Assembly: GCF_000757485.1 (NCBI RefSeq)
Contig: NZ_JPYO01000002.1
Coordinates: 62,001-126,000 of the forward strand
Length of the DNA stretch: 64,000 nt
Direction: 5' to 3'
DNA from: Achromobacter sp. RTa
GTDB taxonomy: Bacteria; Pseudomonadota; Gammaproteobacteria; Burkholderiales; Burkholderiaceae_B
The position numbers and the translations under genes were made by a program. Positions 20,612 through 32,800 of the stretch are shown here, in pieces. The notes under the pieces are model-generated. The model worked only from the letters and a program-made list of their open reading frames with translations, did not search any database and was not told the origin of the DNA. Numbering within the stretch: the stretch's first letter is position 1; each line of letters opens with the position of its first letter.

Positions 20612-21898
20612 ATGACTCAAGCTTTCCAGAAAGTCGCCGCCATACGCGGCATGAACGACCTGTTGCCCGGGGCGAGCGCCCGCTGGGAGCAATTCGAGGA
20701 AATCGTGCGCGGCTGGCTGCGCGGCTACGGCTACCGCAATGTGCGCACGCCCGTGCTTGAGCATACGCGCCTGTTTGCGCGCGGCATCGGCGAAGTTACG
20801 GATATCGTCGAGAAAGAGATGTACACCTTCACCGATGCGCTCAACGGCGAATCGCTGACCATGCGTCCGGAAATGACGGCCGGCATCGTGCGCGCCTCGA
20901 TCGAGCACAATATGCTCTACGACCGCCCGCAGCGCGTCTACTCCATCGGCCCCGTGTTCCGCCACGAGCGCCCGCAGCGCGGCCGCTACCGCCAGTTCCA
21001 CCAGATCGACGTCGAAGCGCTGGGCTACGCCGGCCCGGACGTGGACGCGGAGCTGATCGTCATGCTGGCCCGCCTGTGGAAGCTGTTGGGCCTGACCGAC
21101 GTGCGCCTCGAACTGAATTCGCTGGGCCAGCCAGCAGAACGCGCCGCCCACCGCGCCGCGCTGATCGAGCACCTGGAAAAGCACCGCGACATCCTGGATG
21201 AAGACGGCCAGCGCCGCATGTACAGCAATCCGCTGCGCGTGCTGGATACGAAGAATCCCGCCATGCAGGAAATGGCCGACAGCGCGCCCCGCCTGTTCGA
21301 CTTCCTGGGCGAGGAGTCCCGCGCGCACTTCGACGGCGTGTGCCAGCGCCTGGCGGACGCCGGCATCGAATACCGCCTGAATCCGCGCCTCGTGCGCGGG
21401 CTGGACTACTACAACCTCACCGTGTTCGAGTGGGTGACCGATCGGCTGGGCTCCCAGGGCACGGTTTGCGGCGGCGGCCGCTACGACGGCCTGGTCGAGC
21501 TGCTGGGCGGCAAGCCGGCGCCCGCGGTGGGCTTCGCCATCGGCATGGAGCGCCTGCTCGACCTCTGGGAACAGAGCGTGCAGGCGCCGGTTCCGGCGGA
21601 ATGCGAGGTTTATGTCGTGCACCAGGGCGAAGAGGCCCAGCGCCTGGCCGCCCGCGTCGGCGAAGACCTGCGCGACGCCGGCCTGTCGGTCATCGTGCAT
21701 GCCGGAACGGCGAGCTTCAAGTCCCAATTCAAGCGCGCCGACGCCAGCGGCGCCCGGGTTGCGGTTATTCTTGGCGCCGAAGAAGTGGCTGCACAGACCG
21801 CCAGCGTCAAGTTCCTGCGCGCCAATGCGCAGGGCGAAGCCGCGCAACAGCAGGTCCCGTTGGCGGGGTTGGCCGACGTATTGAACATCAAGGGTTAA
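20612..21898 (+). CDS. hisS: Histidine--tRNA ligase
   Basis: The product has 428 aa. Class II motifs are seen: motif 2 [21 protein letters not shown], the HisRS signature [15 protein letters not shown], and motif 3 [12 protein letters not shown]. The C-terminal anticodon-binding domain follows ([16 protein letters not shown]). I start at [20 protein letters not shown]; an ATG 9 bases upstream (20603) is nearly as good, and neither has a clear ribosome site. It is distinct from the HisRS-like HisZ at 30187. Confidence 0.97.
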   Translation: MTQAFQKVAAIRGMNDLLPGASARWEQFEEIVRGWLRGYGYRNVRTPVLEHTRLFARGIGEVTDIVEKEMYTFTDALNGESLTMRPEMTAGIVRASIEHNMLYDRPQRVYSIGPVFRHERPQRGRYRQFHQIDVEALGYAGPDVDAELIVMLARLWKLLGLTDVRLELNSLGQPAERAAHRAALIEHLEKHRDILDEDGQRRMYSNPLRVLDTKNPAMQEMADSAPRLFDFLGEESRAHFDGVCQRLADAGIEYRLNPRLVRGLDYYNLTVFEWVTDRLGSQGTVCGGGRYDGLVELLGGKPAPAVGFAIGMERLLDLWEQSVQAPVPAECEVYVVHQGEEAQRLAARVGEDLRDAGLSVIVHAGTASFKSQFKRADASGARVAVILGAEEVAAQTASVKFLRANAQGEAAQQQVPLAGLADVLNIKG

Positions 21899-21901
21899 TG
21901 C

Positions 21902-22540
21902 ATGGCATACGATCTGGAAGAACAGGAAAAACTCGACGCAATCAAGGCGTGGTGGGCCCGTTACGGCACGCTGGTCGTCACGCTGGCGGCGGCGGTCGCG
22001 CTGGCCTGGGGCGGTTGGTGGAGCTGGAAGGCCTATCAAGGGCACCGCGCCAACCAGGCCATGGGCTACTTCGAGGCGCTCGAAGACGCGGCCCGCCTGG
22101 GCGGCGCCGATTCGGCCGTGCGCATCAAGACTGCGGCGGCCACGCTGCGCGAAGATTATCCGGCCACGGGCTACGCCACGCGCGGCGCGCTGGTGGCGGC
22201 ACAGGCCCTGCAGGCCCTGAAGGACGACGCCGGTGCCCGTGAACAGCTGGAATGGCTGGCGGGCCAGGGCAAGGTTCCGTCCATGCAGGCCGTGGCGCGC
22301 CTGCGCCTGGCCGGCATGCTGCTGGACCAGAAGCAGTACGATGCCGCGCTGGGGCAGCTCAACAATCCGCCGGCGGCCTTCGCCGCCTTGTACGCGGATC
22401 GCCGCGGCGATATCCTCGCTGCGCAGGGCAAGCGTGATGAGGCCCGGGCGGCGTGGCAAAGCGCCATCGATGGCCTGGGCACTGCGAATCCCTTGACCCA
22501 GGTTGTGCAACTGAAACTGGATGCCCTGAGCGGAGCGTGA
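21902..22540 (+). CDS. YfgM-family periplasmic TPR protein (SecYEG-associated)
   Basis: The product has 212 aa. It starts MAYDLEEQEKLDAIKAWWARYG, the hallmark YfgM cytoplasmic tail, followed by one membrane helix (LVVTLAAAVALAWGGWWSW). The rest is helical TPR-like repeat in the periplasm. In E. coli YfgM works with PpiD at the translocon. It sits between hisS and bamB as usual, 3 bases after the hisS stop. Confidence 0.9.
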   Translation: MAYDLEEQEKLDAIKAWWARYGTLVVTLAAAVALAWGGWWSWKAYQGHRANQAMGYFEALEDAARLGGADSAVRIKTAAATLREDYPATGYATRGALVAAQALQALKDDAGAREQLEWLAGQGKVPSMQAVARLRLAGMLLDQKQYDAALGQLNNPPAAFAALYADRRGDILAAQGKRDEARAAWQSAIDGLGTANPLTQVVQLKLDALSGA

Positions 22541-22545
22541 CTGTA

Positions 22546-23703
22546 ATGCGTAAATTTGCACCTGGCCGTATGTGGCGTGGCGCCGTTTGCCTGGCGGGCC
22601 TGCTCGCCCTGGGTGGATGCGGCATGTTTTCCAGCGACGACGGCCGCTACGATCCCGCGCCCCTGACCGAATACAAGGCCGGCATGTCCGTGCGGCAGAT
22701 CTGGTCGGCGTCGATCGGCAGCGGTTCCGGCCTGGGCTTCGCGCCCACGGTCCTGGGCGATGCCATCTATGCCGCCACGCCGGACGGCTCCGTCGGCAAG
22801 TTCGACCTGCAGAGCGGCCGTTCCATCTGGAAAGCCAGCGTCGACGGCAAGTTGTCGGCCGGCGCAGGCAGCGACGGCACCACCACCGCCGTGGCCTCGC
22901 CGAACGGCGACGTCATCGCCTTCGACGACACCGGCAAGGTGAAATGGAAGGTCCGCGCCACCAGCGACGTGACCATTCCGCCCGTCGTGGGCTACGGCAT
23001 CGTCGTGGTCCGCAGCGGCGACTACCGCATCCAGGCGTTCGACGCCAACAACGGCGAGCGGGTCTGGAGCGTGCAGCGCCCGGGCCCAGCGCTGGCCTTG
23101 CGCAGCGTGTCGCAGATGGTCCTGGCCGAAGGCCTGGTCATCACCGGCCTGCCTGGCGGCAAGCTGATGGCCATCGCCTCCAACAGCGGCAACGTGCAAT
23201 GGGAAGGCACCGTGGCTACCCCGCGCGGAGCCAGCGACCTCGAACGCCTGACCGACGTGGTCGGCGCGCCTCGCCTCGCGGGCAACCTGCTTTGCGGCGT
23301 GGCCTACCAGGGCCGGATCGTCTGCTTCGACGTGACGGCTGGCGGCCGTCCTCTGTGGGCCAAGGACTTTTCCAGCGTGAGCGGCCTCACCCTGGACGAC
23401 CGTTTTGCCTATACGCCGGACCAGAATGGCGTGGTCAACGCTTTTGCCCTGGACAACGGCGGCAACGTCTGGAAGCAGGCTGCGCTGAAGAACCGCCAGC
23501 TCACTGCGCCGGCCTTGCTGGGCGGCGCGCTTGCCGTGGGCGACCTGGACGGCTATGTGCACTTCCTGTCGCGCAGCGACGGCAGCCTGATGGCCCGCCT
23601 GTCCGTGGGCGGCGGGGCGGTCGTTTCGCCGCCGCAAACCACTCCCCAAGGCGTGCTGGTCCAGACGGGCAATGGCAACCTCGTCCTGATCGGCGCCAAC
23701 TAA
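22546..23703 (+). CDS. bamB: Outer-membrane assembly lipoprotein BamB
   Basis: The product has 385 aa. The signal peptide carries the lipobox LALGGC (Cys near residue 25). The body is an eight-bladed beta-propeller of PQQ-like repeats, for example [23 protein letters not shown] and [18 protein letters not shown]. BamB is the BamA-binding scaffold of the BAM complex. The chosen ATG, 6 bases after yfgM, gives a proper lipoprotein signal. Confidence 0.95.
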   Translation: MRKFAPGRMWRGAVCLAGLLALGGCGMFSSDDGRYDPAPLTEYKAGMSVRQIWSASIGSGSGLGFAPTVLGDAIYAATPDGSVGKFDLQSGRSIWKASVDGKLSAGAGSDGTTTAVASPNGDVIAFDDTGKVKWKVRATSDVTIPPVVGYGIVVVRSGDYRIQAFDANNGERVWSVQRPGPALALRSVSQMVLAEGLVITGLPGGKLMAIASNSGNVQWEGTVATPRGASDLERLTDVVGAPRLAGNLLCGVAYQGRIVCFDVTAGGRPLWAKDFSSVSGLTLDDRFAYTPDQNGVVNAFALDNGGNVWKQAALKNRQLTAPALLGGALAVGDLDGYVHFLSRSDGSLMARLSVGGGAVVSPPQTTPQGVLVQTGNGNLVLIGAN

Positions 23704-23725
23704 TCCTATAGAAAAGCCTTACACC

Positions 23726-25078
23726 GTGTCTTTCAAGCCTGTCGTCGCCCTGGTCGGTCGCCCCAATGTGGGAAAGTCGACCCTTTTCAACCGCCTGACG
23801 CGATCGCGCGCCGCGCTGGTGGCCGATTATTCCGGCCTCACCCGCGATCGCCACTATGGCGAGGGCAGGGTGGGCGAGACCCCCTTCATCGTCATCGATA
23901 CCGGTGGTTTCGAGCCCGTCGCCAAGGACGGCATCCTGCTGGAGATGGCTCGCCAGACCCGGCAGGCCATCGCCGAGGCCGATGTGGTGGTGTTCCTGGT
24001 GGACGCGCGTGCGGGCATCAACGCCCACGACCACGAGATCGCCAAGCTGCTGCGCAAGTCCGGCCAGCAGCGTGTGCTGCTCGCCGTGAACAAGGCGGAA
24101 GGCATGGGCGCCGGCGCCGCGATTTCCGAATTCCACGAGCTGGGCCTGGGGCAGCCCTATCCCATCTCGGCGGCGCACGGCGACGGCATCGTGGACCTGA
24201 TCGAGCTGGCCCTCAACGACCTGGCCGGCCCGCCTGCCGAAGAGGAAGCGGAAGAAGAGGGCGAGCACGATCACCGCATCAAGCTGGCTATCGTCGGGCG
24301 CCCCAACGTGGGCAAGTCCACGCTCATCAATACCCTGATGGGCGAAGAGCGCGTGATCGCGTTCGACATGCCCGGCACCACACGCGACGCCATCGAGATC
24401 GATTTCGAACGCGACGGCCGCCGCTATACGCTGATCGACACCGCCGGCCTGCGCAAGCGCGGCAAGGTGTTCGAGGCGGTCGAGAAATTCTCCGTCATCA
24501 AGACGTTGCAGGCCATCGAGGCCAGCAACGTCGTGCTGCTGATGCTGGACGCCCAGACCGAGATCTCCGAGCAGGACGCCCATATCGCTGGTTTCGTGCT
24601 GGAAACCGGGCGCGCCGTGGTCGTGGCCATCAACAAGTGGGACGGCCTGGATGGCGAGGCCAAGGAGCGCATCGAGCGCGAATTCCAGCGCAAGCTGCGC
24701 TTCCTGTCGTTCGCCCGCATGCACACCATTTCGGCGCTGCGCGGGCAGGGCGTGAAGCCCTTGCTGAAATCCATCAACGCGGCGCATGCCGCGGCCTTCG
24801 CTAAGCTGTCCACGCCCAAGCTGACGCGCGAATTGCAGGCGGCCGTCGAGCAGCAGCCGCCTCCGCGCAAGGGCATTTTCCGTCCGAAGATGCGCTATGC
24901 GCACCAGGGCGGGCAGAATCCCCCGCTGGTCATCATCCATGGCAACGCGCTGGACGCCGTTCCGGATTCGTACCGCCGTTACCTGGAAACGCGCTTCCGC
25001 AACGCGTTCGACCTGGCCGGCACGCCATTGCGCATCGAATTCAAGTCCTCGCACAACCCCTATACGCAGGAAAGCTGA
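23726..25078 (+). CDS. der: Ribosome-assembly GTPase Der (EngA)
   Basis: The product has 450 aa with two tandem GTPase domains. Both P-loops read GRPNVGKST (near residues 11 and 195), each with its DTGG or DTAG G3 motif ([18 protein letters not shown]) and a G4 motif (NKAE, NKWD). A KH-like C-terminal domain follows. Between the two is an acidic linker ([11 protein letters not shown]). The start codon is GTG. Der is essential for 50S assembly. Confidence 0.97.
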   Translation: MSFKPVVALVGRPNVGKSTLFNRLTRSRAALVADYSGLTRDRHYGEGRVGETPFIVIDTGGFEPVAKDGILLEMARQTRQAIAEADVVVFLVDARAGINAHDHEIAKLLRKSGQQRVLLAVNKAEGMGAGAAISEFHELGLGQPYPISAAHGDGIVDLIELALNDLAGPPAEEEAEEEGEHDHRIKLAIVGRPNVGKSTLINTLMGEERVIAFDMPGTTRDAIEIDFERDGRRYTLIDTAGLRKRGKVFEAVEKFSVIKTLQAIEASNVVLLMLDAQTEISEQDAHIAGFVLETGRAVVVAINKWDGLDGEAKERIEREFQRKLRFLSFARMHTISALRGQGVKPLLKSINAAHAAAFAKLSTPKLTRELQAAVEQQPPPRKGIFRPKMRYAHQGGQNPPLVIIHGNALDAVPDSYRRYLETRFRNAFDLAGTPLRIEFKSSHNPYTQES

Positions 25079-25081
25079 TCC

Positions 25082-26155
25082 ATGAGCCGCTTCTGGAGTC
25101 CCGTCGTCGGGACGCTCAGTCCGTATGTCCCGGGCGAGCAGCCCAAACTTCAGAATCTGGTCAAGCTGAATACCAACGAGCATCCCTACGGCCCGTCGCC
25201 GAAGGTGCTCGATGCGATCCGCGCGGCCTGCGATGACGCGCTCAAGCTCTATCCGGACCCTTCCTCCGACCGCCTGCGGCAGGCCATCGCCGAAACGGCC
25301 GGCGTGCAGCCCGCGCAGGTGTTCGTGGGCAATGGCTCCGACGAGGTGCTGGCGCACGTTTTCCTGGCGTTGCTGAAGCATGAGCGTCCGCTGCGTTTCC
25401 CGGACATCACCTACAGCTTCTATCCGGTCTATTGCGGCCTGTACGGAATCGAATACGAAACGGTGCCGCTGACGTCCGATTTCCGTATCGACGTCGAGGA
25501 TTACCTGCCCGGCCCCAATGGGCAGGCAGGCGCGATCATCTTCCCCAATCCCAATGCTCCCACCGGACGGGCGCTGGATGCCGCCGAGATCGAACGCATC
25601 TTGGCGGGCAATCCCGACGCCGTCGTCGTGGTGGACGAGGCCTATGTGGATTTTGGCGGAGAGTCCGTCATTCCGCTGGTCTCCCGCTACGACAATCTGC
25701 TGGTGGTGCAGACCCTGTCCAAGTCGCGCTCGCTGGCCGGCCTGCGGGTCGGTTTTGCGGTGGGAAGCGCCGCGCTCATCGAAGGGCTGGAGCGCGTAAA
25801 GAACAGTTTCAACTCATATCCCATCGACCGCCTGGCATCCGCCGGCGCGGTAGCGGCGCTGGAAGATACGGAGTACTTTGAGAAGACTCGCCAGGCCGTG
25901 ATCGAAACCCGGTCGCGGATGACGGCGGGCCTGCAGGCGCTGGGCTTCGAGGTGCTGCCTTCTTCCGCGAATTTCGTGTTCGCGCGGCATCCTTCGAAGG
26001 ACGCCTCGGACCTGGCCGCCGCCTTGCGCGAACGCAGCATCATCGTGCGCCATTTCCGCCAAGCGCGCATCGATCAGTTTCTGCGCATTACCGTGGGCAC
26101 CGACGCACAGTGCGAGCTGTTGTTGACGGCGCTTGCGGAGGTCCTGCAAGCGTGA
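25082..26155 (+). CDS. hisC: Histidinol-phosphate aminotransferase
   Basis: The product has 357 aa, a PLP-dependent class I/II aminotransferase acting in histidine synthesis. Diagnostic parts are [44 protein letters not shown] and the PLP-lysine motif [12 protein letters not shown] with Lys214. It starts 3 bases after der. A second HisC copy is common in Burkholderiales, so this may not be the only one in the genome. A short hairpin at 26165-26181 (GTTTTC...GAAAAC) follows the stop. Confidence 0.93.
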   Translation: MSRFWSPVVGTLSPYVPGEQPKLQNLVKLNTNEHPYGPSPKVLDAIRAACDDALKLYPDPSSDRLRQAIAETAGVQPAQVFVGNGSDEVLAHVFLALLKHERPLRFPDITYSFYPVYCGLYGIEYETVPLTSDFRIDVEDYLPGPNGQAGAIIFPNPNAPTGRALDAAEIERILAGNPDAVVVVDEAYVDFGGESVIPLVSRYDNLLVVQTLSKSRSLAGLRVGFAVGSAALIEGLERVKNSFNSYPIDRLASAGAVAALEDTEYFEKTRQAVIETRSRMTAGLQALGFEVLPSSANFVFARHPSKDASDLAAALRERSIIVRHFRQARIDQFLRITVGTDAQCELLLTALAEVLQA

Positions 26156-26310
26156 CGGCCAGGGGTTTTCAGCCGGAAAACTCTGGTGTCACTTTTGCAT
26201 CCCGGTCAAGTAGCACGGGCCGGGAAAACCCTGTAGAGTACATGTTTCGGCGTACCCCACCAGTACACAAGTACGCCATCATTCAATAACAAACAAATGG
26301 AGCCTGGCCA

Positions 26311-26547
26311 ATGAGCAATAAAGGGCAAACTCTGCAAGATCCGTTCCTGAACACGCTGCGCAAGGACCATGTCCCCGTGTCGATCTACCTGGTGAACGGT
26401 ATCAAGCTTCAAGGGCAAATCGAATCCTTCGACCAGTACGTGGTGCTGCTGCGCAATACGGTCACGCAAATGGTTTACAAGCACGCCATTTCCACCGTCG
26501 TTCCCGCGCGCGCCGTGAATTTTCAGGTGGAAGTCCCTGCTGAGTAA
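26311..26547 (+). CDS. hfq: RNA chaperone Hfq
   Basis: The product has 78 aa. The Sm1 motif ([29 protein letters not shown]) and Sm2 motif ([16 protein letters not shown]) are intact. The N-terminus [18 protein letters not shown] is canonical. The C-terminal tail is very short, ending six or seven residues after the core, as in other Bordetella-like Hfq. The 155-base upstream region probably holds its promoter, but no box is convincing. Confidence 0.98.
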   Translation: MSNKGQTLQDPFLNTLRKDHVPVSIYLVNGIKLQGQIESFDQYVVLLRNTVTQMVYKHAISTVVPARAVNFQVEVPAE

Positions 26548-26572
26548 TCTCGCTCCAGCTTTATCCTTTTTT

Positions 26573-26606
26573 GCCCGCCGGACGGCTGACGTCGGCGGGC
26601 ATTTTC
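26573..26606 (+). terminator. Terminator or attenuator between hfq and hflX
   Basis: GCCCGCCG (26573-26580) pairs with CGGCGGGC (26593-26600) over a 12-base loop, followed by ATTTTC. The weak T-tract suggests partial readthrough into hflX. Confidence 0.7.
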
Positions 26607-26631
26607 GCTTTGGCTCCGATATGGTGCATGT

Positions 26632-27738
26632 ATGCGCGCTTTGATCATCAGCGTGGATCTGGGTGACCCAGACTTCGCGGCCCATGCCGAGGAATTCGCC
26701 ATGCTGGCCAAGGGCGCTGGCGCCGAGATCGTCGGCACCCTGACCGCGCGGCGCGACCGCCCCGACGCGAAATTCTTCATCGGCTCGGGCAAGGCCGACG
26801 AGGGCGTGGCCATGGCCCAGGCGCTGCTGGCCGATATCGTCCTGTTCGACCAGCCTTTGTCGCCCGCCCAGCAGCGCAACCTGGAACGCGCTTTCAATTT
26901 GCGCGTGGTGGATCGCGTCGCGCTCATCCTGGACATCTTCGCCCTGCGCGCCAAGAGCCACGAGGGCAAACTACAGGTCGAGCTGGCCCAGTTGCAGCAT
27001 CTGGCCACGCGCCTGACCCGCCTGTGGTCCCACCTGGAGCGTCAGCGCGGCGGTATCGGCATGCGGGGGCCGGGCGAATCCCAGCTCGAAATGGACCGGC
27101 GCATGATCGGCGCCAAGGTCAAGGTGCTGCGCGAGCGGCTGGACAAGGTCGAGCGCCAGCGGGTAACGCAGCGCCGGGCGCGCGCCCGGGGCGGCGCGCT
27201 TTCCGTATCGCTGGTGGGCTACACCAACGCGGGCAAGTCCACCTTGTTCAACGCGCTGACGCGCGCCGACGCCTATGCCGCGGACCAGCTTTTCGCCACC
27301 CTGGATACGACGACGCGTCGCATCTGGATCGAAGGCGCCGGGTCGGTGGTGATATCCGATACGGTGGGTTTTATCCGCGACTTGCCCCACGGCCTGATCG
27401 CGGCGTTCCGCGCCACCCTGGAAGAGACCGTGCATGCCGATCTGCTGCTGCATGTGGTCGACGCCGCCAGCCCGCAGCGGGACGAGCAGATTTTCGAGGT
27501 CAACAAGGTGCTGGCCGAAATCGGCGCAGCCTCGGTTCCAACCATTCTTGTATACAACAAGATAGACCGGGCAGGATTGGAACCCCGGGTGGAGCGCGAT
27601 GCACATGGTACGATTGCGCGAGTATTTGTAAGCGCCACCGAGCGCGCCGGCTTGGACGCGTTGCGCGGGGCAATTGCGGAGACCGGACAGATTGTGGGAA
27701 ACAATGCCGCGAATTATCAAACTCTTCAATCTGAATGA
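26632..27738 (+). CDS. hflX: Ribosome-associated GTPase HflX
   Basis: The product has 368 aa. The N-terminal nucleotide-binding-like domain includes KFFIGSGKADEG, then a coiled stretch with GGIGMRGPGESQLEMDRR, and the GTPase domain with P-loop VGYTNAGKST. The switch DTVGFIRDLPHGLIAAFRATLEE and NKID motif are present. HflX splits stalled ribosomes under stress. Its last 35 bases overlap the start of hflK. Confidence 0.96.
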   Translation: MRALIISVDLGDPDFAAHAEEFAMLAKGAGAEIVGTLTARRDRPDAKFFIGSGKADEGVAMAQALLADIVLFDQPLSPAQQRNLERAFNLRVVDRVALILDIFALRAKSHEGKLQVELAQLQHLATRLTRLWSHLERQRGGIGMRGPGESQLEMDRRMIGAKVKVLRERLDKVERQRVTQRRARARGGALSVSLVGYTNAGKSTLFNALTRADAYAADQLFATLDTTTRRIWIEGAGSVVISDTVGFIRDLPHGLIAAFRATLEETVHADLLLHVVDAASPQRDEQIFEVNKVLAEIGAASVPTILVYNKIDRAGLEPRVERDAHGTIARVFVSATERAGLDALRGAIAETGQIVGNNAANYQTLQSE

Positions 27739-29005
27739 CCCCGGCTGGGGTCGTGGGAACAACAATGGCTCCGAGCCGCCGCCGAAGCGGCCGCAAGGCA
27801 ATGGAGACGGTCCTCCCGACCTGGACGAGGTCTGGCGCGATTTCAACAATCGCATCGGATCCCTGTTCGGCCGCAAGGGCGGGGGCGGCAACAACCGCCC
27901 CGGCAACCGGGGCGGCATGACGCCGCCTTCGCCGCGCGGTGCGCGCATCGGCCTGGGCGTCGTCGCCCTGGTCGCGGCCGGCATCTGGCTGGCCAGCGGC
28001 TTCTACATCGTGCAGGAAGGCCAGGTCGCGGTCGTGACCCAGTTCGGCAAATACAAAAGCACGTCCCAAGCCGGCTTCCAGTGGCGCCTGCCTTACCCGA
28101 TCCAGAGCCACGAGATGGTCAACGTGTCGCAGCTGCGTACGTTCGAGGTCGGCTTCCGGGGCGGCGCGCGCAACAAGGTCCTGCCTGAAGCGCTGATGCT
28201 CACCACGGACGAGAACATCGTCGACATGCAGTTCGTCGTCCAGTATCGCCTGCGCGCCGATGGCGCGCCCGACTACCTGTTCAAGACCCGCGATCCGGAT
28301 GAGTCCGTCCGCCAGGCCTCCGAAACGGCCATGCGCGAAGTCGTGGGCAAGCAATCGATGGACTTCGTGCTGTACGAAGGCCGTACCACCGTGGCGTCGC
28401 AAGTGCAGGCGCTGATGCAGCAGATCCTGGACCGGTACCAGAGCGGCGTGCAGATCAGCACCGTCGCCATCCAGAACGTGCAGCCGCCCGAGCAGGTGCA
28501 GGCGGCGTTTGACGATGCCGTCAAGGCAGGCCAGGACCGCGAGCGCCAGATCAACGAAGGCCAGGCCTACGCCAACCAGGTCGTGCCGCTGGCCAGCGGC
28601 CAGGCATCCCGGATGCTGGAGCAGGCCGAAGGCTACAAGGCCAAGGTCGTGGGCGATGCCCAGGGTAATACGTCGCGCTTCACCAGCATTCTCGGCGAGT
28701 ACGAGAAGGCGCCGGCGGTCATGCGCCAGCGCATGTATCTCGAAAGCATGCAGGAGATCTTCACGCGCGCCAGCAAGGTCATGGTCGACACCAAGAGCAA
28801 CAACAATATGTTGTACCTGCCCTTGGACAAGATCATGCATCTGGCTGCCCAGGACGCCAGCAAGTCCAGCGCCGGCAATGCCGGTTCGTCCGGTTTGTCC
28901 AGCCCGCCCGTCCAGCCCCCGCTGCGCGGCGGCGCCGCGCCGGTGACCCAATCTTCCGGCAGCAGCAGTAGCAACACGCTGCCCCGCGACCGTACGTCGC
29001 GCTAA
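27704..29005 (+). CDS. hflK: HflK, subunit of the FtsH-modulating SPFH complex
   Basis: The product has 433 aa. A Gly/Asn/Pro-rich cytoplasmic N-terminus (LNDPGWGRGNNNGS) precedes one membrane helix (GLGVVALVAAGIWLASGFYIV) and an SPFH/band-7 domain (VQEGQVAVVTQFGKY...). The C-terminus is Ser-rich. HflK and HflC form a cage around FtsH in the inner membrane. I use ATG 27704 because MPRIIKLFNLNDPGWG is the conserved start; it lies inside hflX. Confidence 0.96.
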   Translation: MPRIIKLFNLNDPGWGRGNNNGSEPPPKRPQGNGDGPPDLDEVWRDFNNRIGSLFGRKGGGGNNRPGNRGGMTPPSPRGARIGLGVVALVAAGIWLASGFYIVQEGQVAVVTQFGKYKSTSQAGFQWRLPYPIQSHEMVNVSQLRTFEVGFRGGARNKVLPEALMLTTDENIVDMQFVVQYRLRADGAPDYLFKTRDPDESVRQASETAMREVVGKQSMDFVLYEGRTTVASQVQALMQQILDRYQSGVQISTVAIQNVQPPEQVQAAFDDAVKAGQDRERQINEGQAYANQVVPLASGQASRMLEQAEGYKAKVVGDAQGNTSRFTSILGEYEKAPAVMRQRMYLESMQEIFTRASKVMVDTKSNNNMLYLPLDKIMHLAAQDASKSSAGNAGSSGLSSPPVQPPLRGGAAPVTQSSGSSSSNTLPRDRTSR

Positions 29006-29023
29006 CCCGGAGGAGTCCTGATC

Positions 29024-29926
29024 ATGCAACGTCTCATGCCTGTCCTGGTCGGCCTGCTCATCGTGCTGGCCGCCCTTTCTTCCTGCGTCTTCGTCGTGCG
29101 CGAGCGCGACTACGCCCTCGTGTTCTCGCTGGGTGAAGTGCGCAAGACCATCAGCGAACCCGGCCTGTATTTCAAGGCCCCGCCGCCGTTCCAGAATGTC
29201 GTGACGCTCGACAAGCGCATTCTGACCATCGAAACCAACGAAGCCGAGCGCATCCAGACTTCCGAAAAGAAGAACCTGCTGATCGATTCCTACGTGAAGT
29301 GGCGTATCGCGGATCCCCGGCAATACTACGTCTCCACGGGCGGCAACGAGCGCGTGGCGCAAGAGCGCCTGCAGGCGCTGATCCGCGACGCGCTGAACGC
29401 ATCGGTCAACGTGCGCACGGTGCGCGACGTGGTGTCGACCGAACGCGACAAGATCATGTCCGAGATCCTGGCCAATGTGGCCAAGCGCGCCGAGCCCCTG
29501 GGCGTGCAGATCGTCGACGTGCGCTTGCGCCGCATCGAATTCGCGCCGGAAATCTCGGAATCGGTGTATCGCCGCATGGAGGCCGAGCGCACCCGCGTCG
29601 CCAACGAGCTGCGTTCCATCGGCGCCGCCGAAGGCGAGAAGATCCGCGCCGAAGCCGATCGCCAGCGCGAAGTGATCGTGGCCCAGGCCTACGCCAAGGC
29701 CCAGGGCATCATGGGCGAGGGCGATGCCGCCGCGGCATCGATCTACGCGCAGGCCTACGGCAAGAACCCGCAGTTCTACACGTACTACAAGAGCCTGGAA
29801 GCCTATCGCGCTTCGTTCTCGAAGCCGGGCGACGTGCTGGTGGTCGACCCCAGCTCCAGCTTCTTCCAGTTCATGAAGGATCCGGCTGGCGCCGCCTTGG
29901 CTCCGGTCACCGTGCCGGCCAAGTAA
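29024..29926 (+). CDS. hflC: HflC, subunit of the FtsH-modulating SPFH complex
   Basis: The product has 300 aa. One N-terminal membrane helix (LMPVLVGLLIVLAALSSCVFVV) leads to an SPFH domain (VRERDYALVFSLGEVRKTISEPGLYFKAP) and a long helical stalk rich in Glu/Arg/Ala. It partners HflK. GGAGG precedes the ATG. The gene is followed by a strong terminator. Confidence 0.97.
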   Translation: MQRLMPVLVGLLIVLAALSSCVFVVRERDYALVFSLGEVRKTISEPGLYFKAPPPFQNVVTLDKRILTIETNEAERIQTSEKKNLLIDSYVKWRIADPRQYYVSTGGNERVAQERLQALIRDALNASVNVRTVRDVVSTERDKIMSEILANVAKRAEPLGVQIVDVRLRRIEFAPEISESVYRRMEAERTRVANELRSIGAAEGEKIRAEADRQREVIVAQAYAKAQGIMGEGDAAAASIYAQAYGKNPQFYTYYKSLEAYRASFSKPGDVLVVDPSSSFFQFMKDPAGAALAPVTVPAK

Positions 29927-29951
29927 GGCGGTATCGGTAACGCGGTAAGCG

Positions 29952-29979
29952 AAGCCCCTTGGTTTTCCAAGGGGCTTTT
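29952..29979 (+). terminator. Intrinsic terminator after hflC
   Basis: AAGCCCCTTGG (29952-29962) pairs with CCAAGGGGCTT (29967-29977) over TTTT, with T-run TTTT at its right edge. Confidence 0.9.
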
Positions 29980-30069
29980 CACTTTCCGGCAGGTGGGCGC
30001 GCTTGCGCGGGTAATGGGGACGGTTTGGTAGGGGGGGGTACTCCGGCTGGCGCTCGCCGCTGAACCATG

Positions 30070-30137
30070 TACAATACCGCGTAAGCTAGAAAACATTCCG
30101 CAGCGGCTGAGCGGGCTTACGCCCCTCAGCCGCTTTT
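30070..30137 (+). promoter_or_regulatory. hisZ leader: candidate -10 box followed by a terminator-like hairpin
   Basis: TACAAT at 30070-30075 is a plausible -10 box (the -35 at 30047-30052, CTGGCG, is poor). About 25 bases downstream GCGGCTGAG (30103-30111) pairs with CTCAGCCGC (30125-30133) and is followed by TTTT. The hairpin thus lies inside the presumed 5' leader of hisZ and could attenuate it. Alternatively it is a second terminator for hflC. Confidence 0.5.
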
Positions 30138-30186
30138 CGTTTGGGCGACGCCCACGCATCACTTGGCGTTATTCAGGTAAACATTC

Positions 30187-31344
30187 ATGGGTAACTGGTT
30201 GCTGCCCGAGAGCCTTGCCGACGTACTTCCGGCAGAGGCCCGGCGCATCGAGGAATTGCGCCGCGAACTTCTCGATCTGTACCGCACGTACGGCTTCGAG
30301 CTGGTCGCGCCGCCCCTGGTCGAATACATCGATTCGTTGCTGTCCGGTACCGGCAGCGATCTGGATCTGCGTACGTGCAAGCTGGTCGACCAGCTGTCCG
30401 GCCGCACGCTGGGCGTGCGCGCGGACATGACTCCTCAAGTCACGCGCATCGACGCGCACTTGCTGAACCGCGCGGGGGTCACCCGCCTGTGCTATTGCGG
30501 CAACGTGCTGCACGCCCGCCCGGCGGACCTGCTGTCCAGCCGCGAGCTGCTGCAGATCGGCGCCGAGATCTACGGCCATGCCGGATCCGAAGCCGACCTG
30601 GAAATCATTCAGCTCGTGCTGGAAACGGTGGCGATCGCCGGCGTGCGCAACCCGAGGCTGGATCTCTGCCATCCCGGCGTGCTCCGCGCCATCCTGGAGT
30701 CGGACTCCGCCCTGGCCGCGTTGTCGGAAGAAGTCATTCTCCTGATGCGCGAGAAGGACGTTCCCGGCCTGGTCGAGCTGTCGGCCCGCGCGCCCGGCAT
30801 GCGTGCCGAAACGCTGCAGGCCCTGAAGCTGCTGCCCAATCTGTACGGCGGCCCCGAAGTGTTGCAGGAAGCCCGTCGCGATCTGCCCTTGCTGCCCGGC
30901 GTGGCAGCCGCGCTGGATGCGTTGCAGGCCGTGGTGGATGCGATGCCCAGCGTGTCGTTCGGTGTCGACCTCGCGGATGTCGGCGGCTATGGCTACCATT
31001 CCGGCGTGAAGTTCGCGCTGTACGCTGAAGGCTGGCGCGACGCGCTGGTCAGCGGCGGGCGCTACGACGACGTCAGCCGGGCCTTCGGCCGGGCGCGTCC
31101 CGCCACGGGCTTCAGCCTGGATTTACGCAAGCTGGCGGCGGGTCTGGCGCCGGCGGAACGGGCGCGTGCGGTTCGCGCGCCCTGGGGGCAAGCCCCCGCC
31201 TTGACCGAGGCGGTTCGCCGCCTGCGCCGGTCGGGGGAAATTGTCGTTCAGGTATTGCCCGGCCACGAGCAGGATCAGGACGAATTCGTTTGCGATCGCG
31301 AGCTGGCGCTGGAAGACGGCGCCTGGACGGTCAGAACGCTGTGA
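30187..31344 (+). CDS. hisZ: ATP phosphoribosyltransferase regulatory subunit
   Basis: The product has 385 aa, a HisRS paralogue without the anticodon-binding domain. It starts [22 protein letters not shown], shows the class II core ([34 protein letters not shown]) and [20 protein letters not shown], which replaces the HisRS signature. HisZ activates the short HisG enzyme at the first step of histidine synthesis; hisG is not in this window. Adjacency to purA is usual in beta-proteobacteria. Confidence 0.95.
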   Translation: MGNWLLPESLADVLPAEARRIEELRRELLDLYRTYGFELVAPPLVEYIDSLLSGTGSDLDLRTCKLVDQLSGRTLGVRADMTPQVTRIDAHLLNRAGVTRLCYCGNVLHARPADLLSSRELLQIGAEIYGHAGSEADLEIIQLVLETVAIAGVRNPRLDLCHPGVLRAILESDSALAALSEEVILLMREKDVPGLVELSARAPGMRAETLQALKLLPNLYGGPEVLQEARRDLPLLPGVAAALDALQAVVDAMPSVSFGVDLADVGGYGYHSGVKFALYAEGWRDALVSGGRYDDVSRAFGRARPATGFSLDLRKLAAGLAPAERARAVRAPWGQAPALTEAVRRLRRSGEIVVQVLPGHEQDQDEFVCDRELALEDGAWTVRTL

Positions 31345-31348
31345 CTAA

Positions 31349-32716
<1,368 letters not shown>

Positions 32717-32734
32717 CATCGGGTTATTATTCGC

Positions 32735-32771
32735 AAGGCCGCCGCCGGTCTCATACCGGCGGCGGCCTTTT
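32735..32771 (+). terminator. Intrinsic terminator after purA
   Basis: GGCCGCCGCCGGT (32737-32749) pairs with ACCGGCGGCGGCC (32755-32767), 13 perfect pairs over CTCAT, flanked by AA and TTTT. Confidence 0.92.
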
Positions 32772-32800
32772 CGTATTTATTAAGCAGGAGATGCTTGCCT

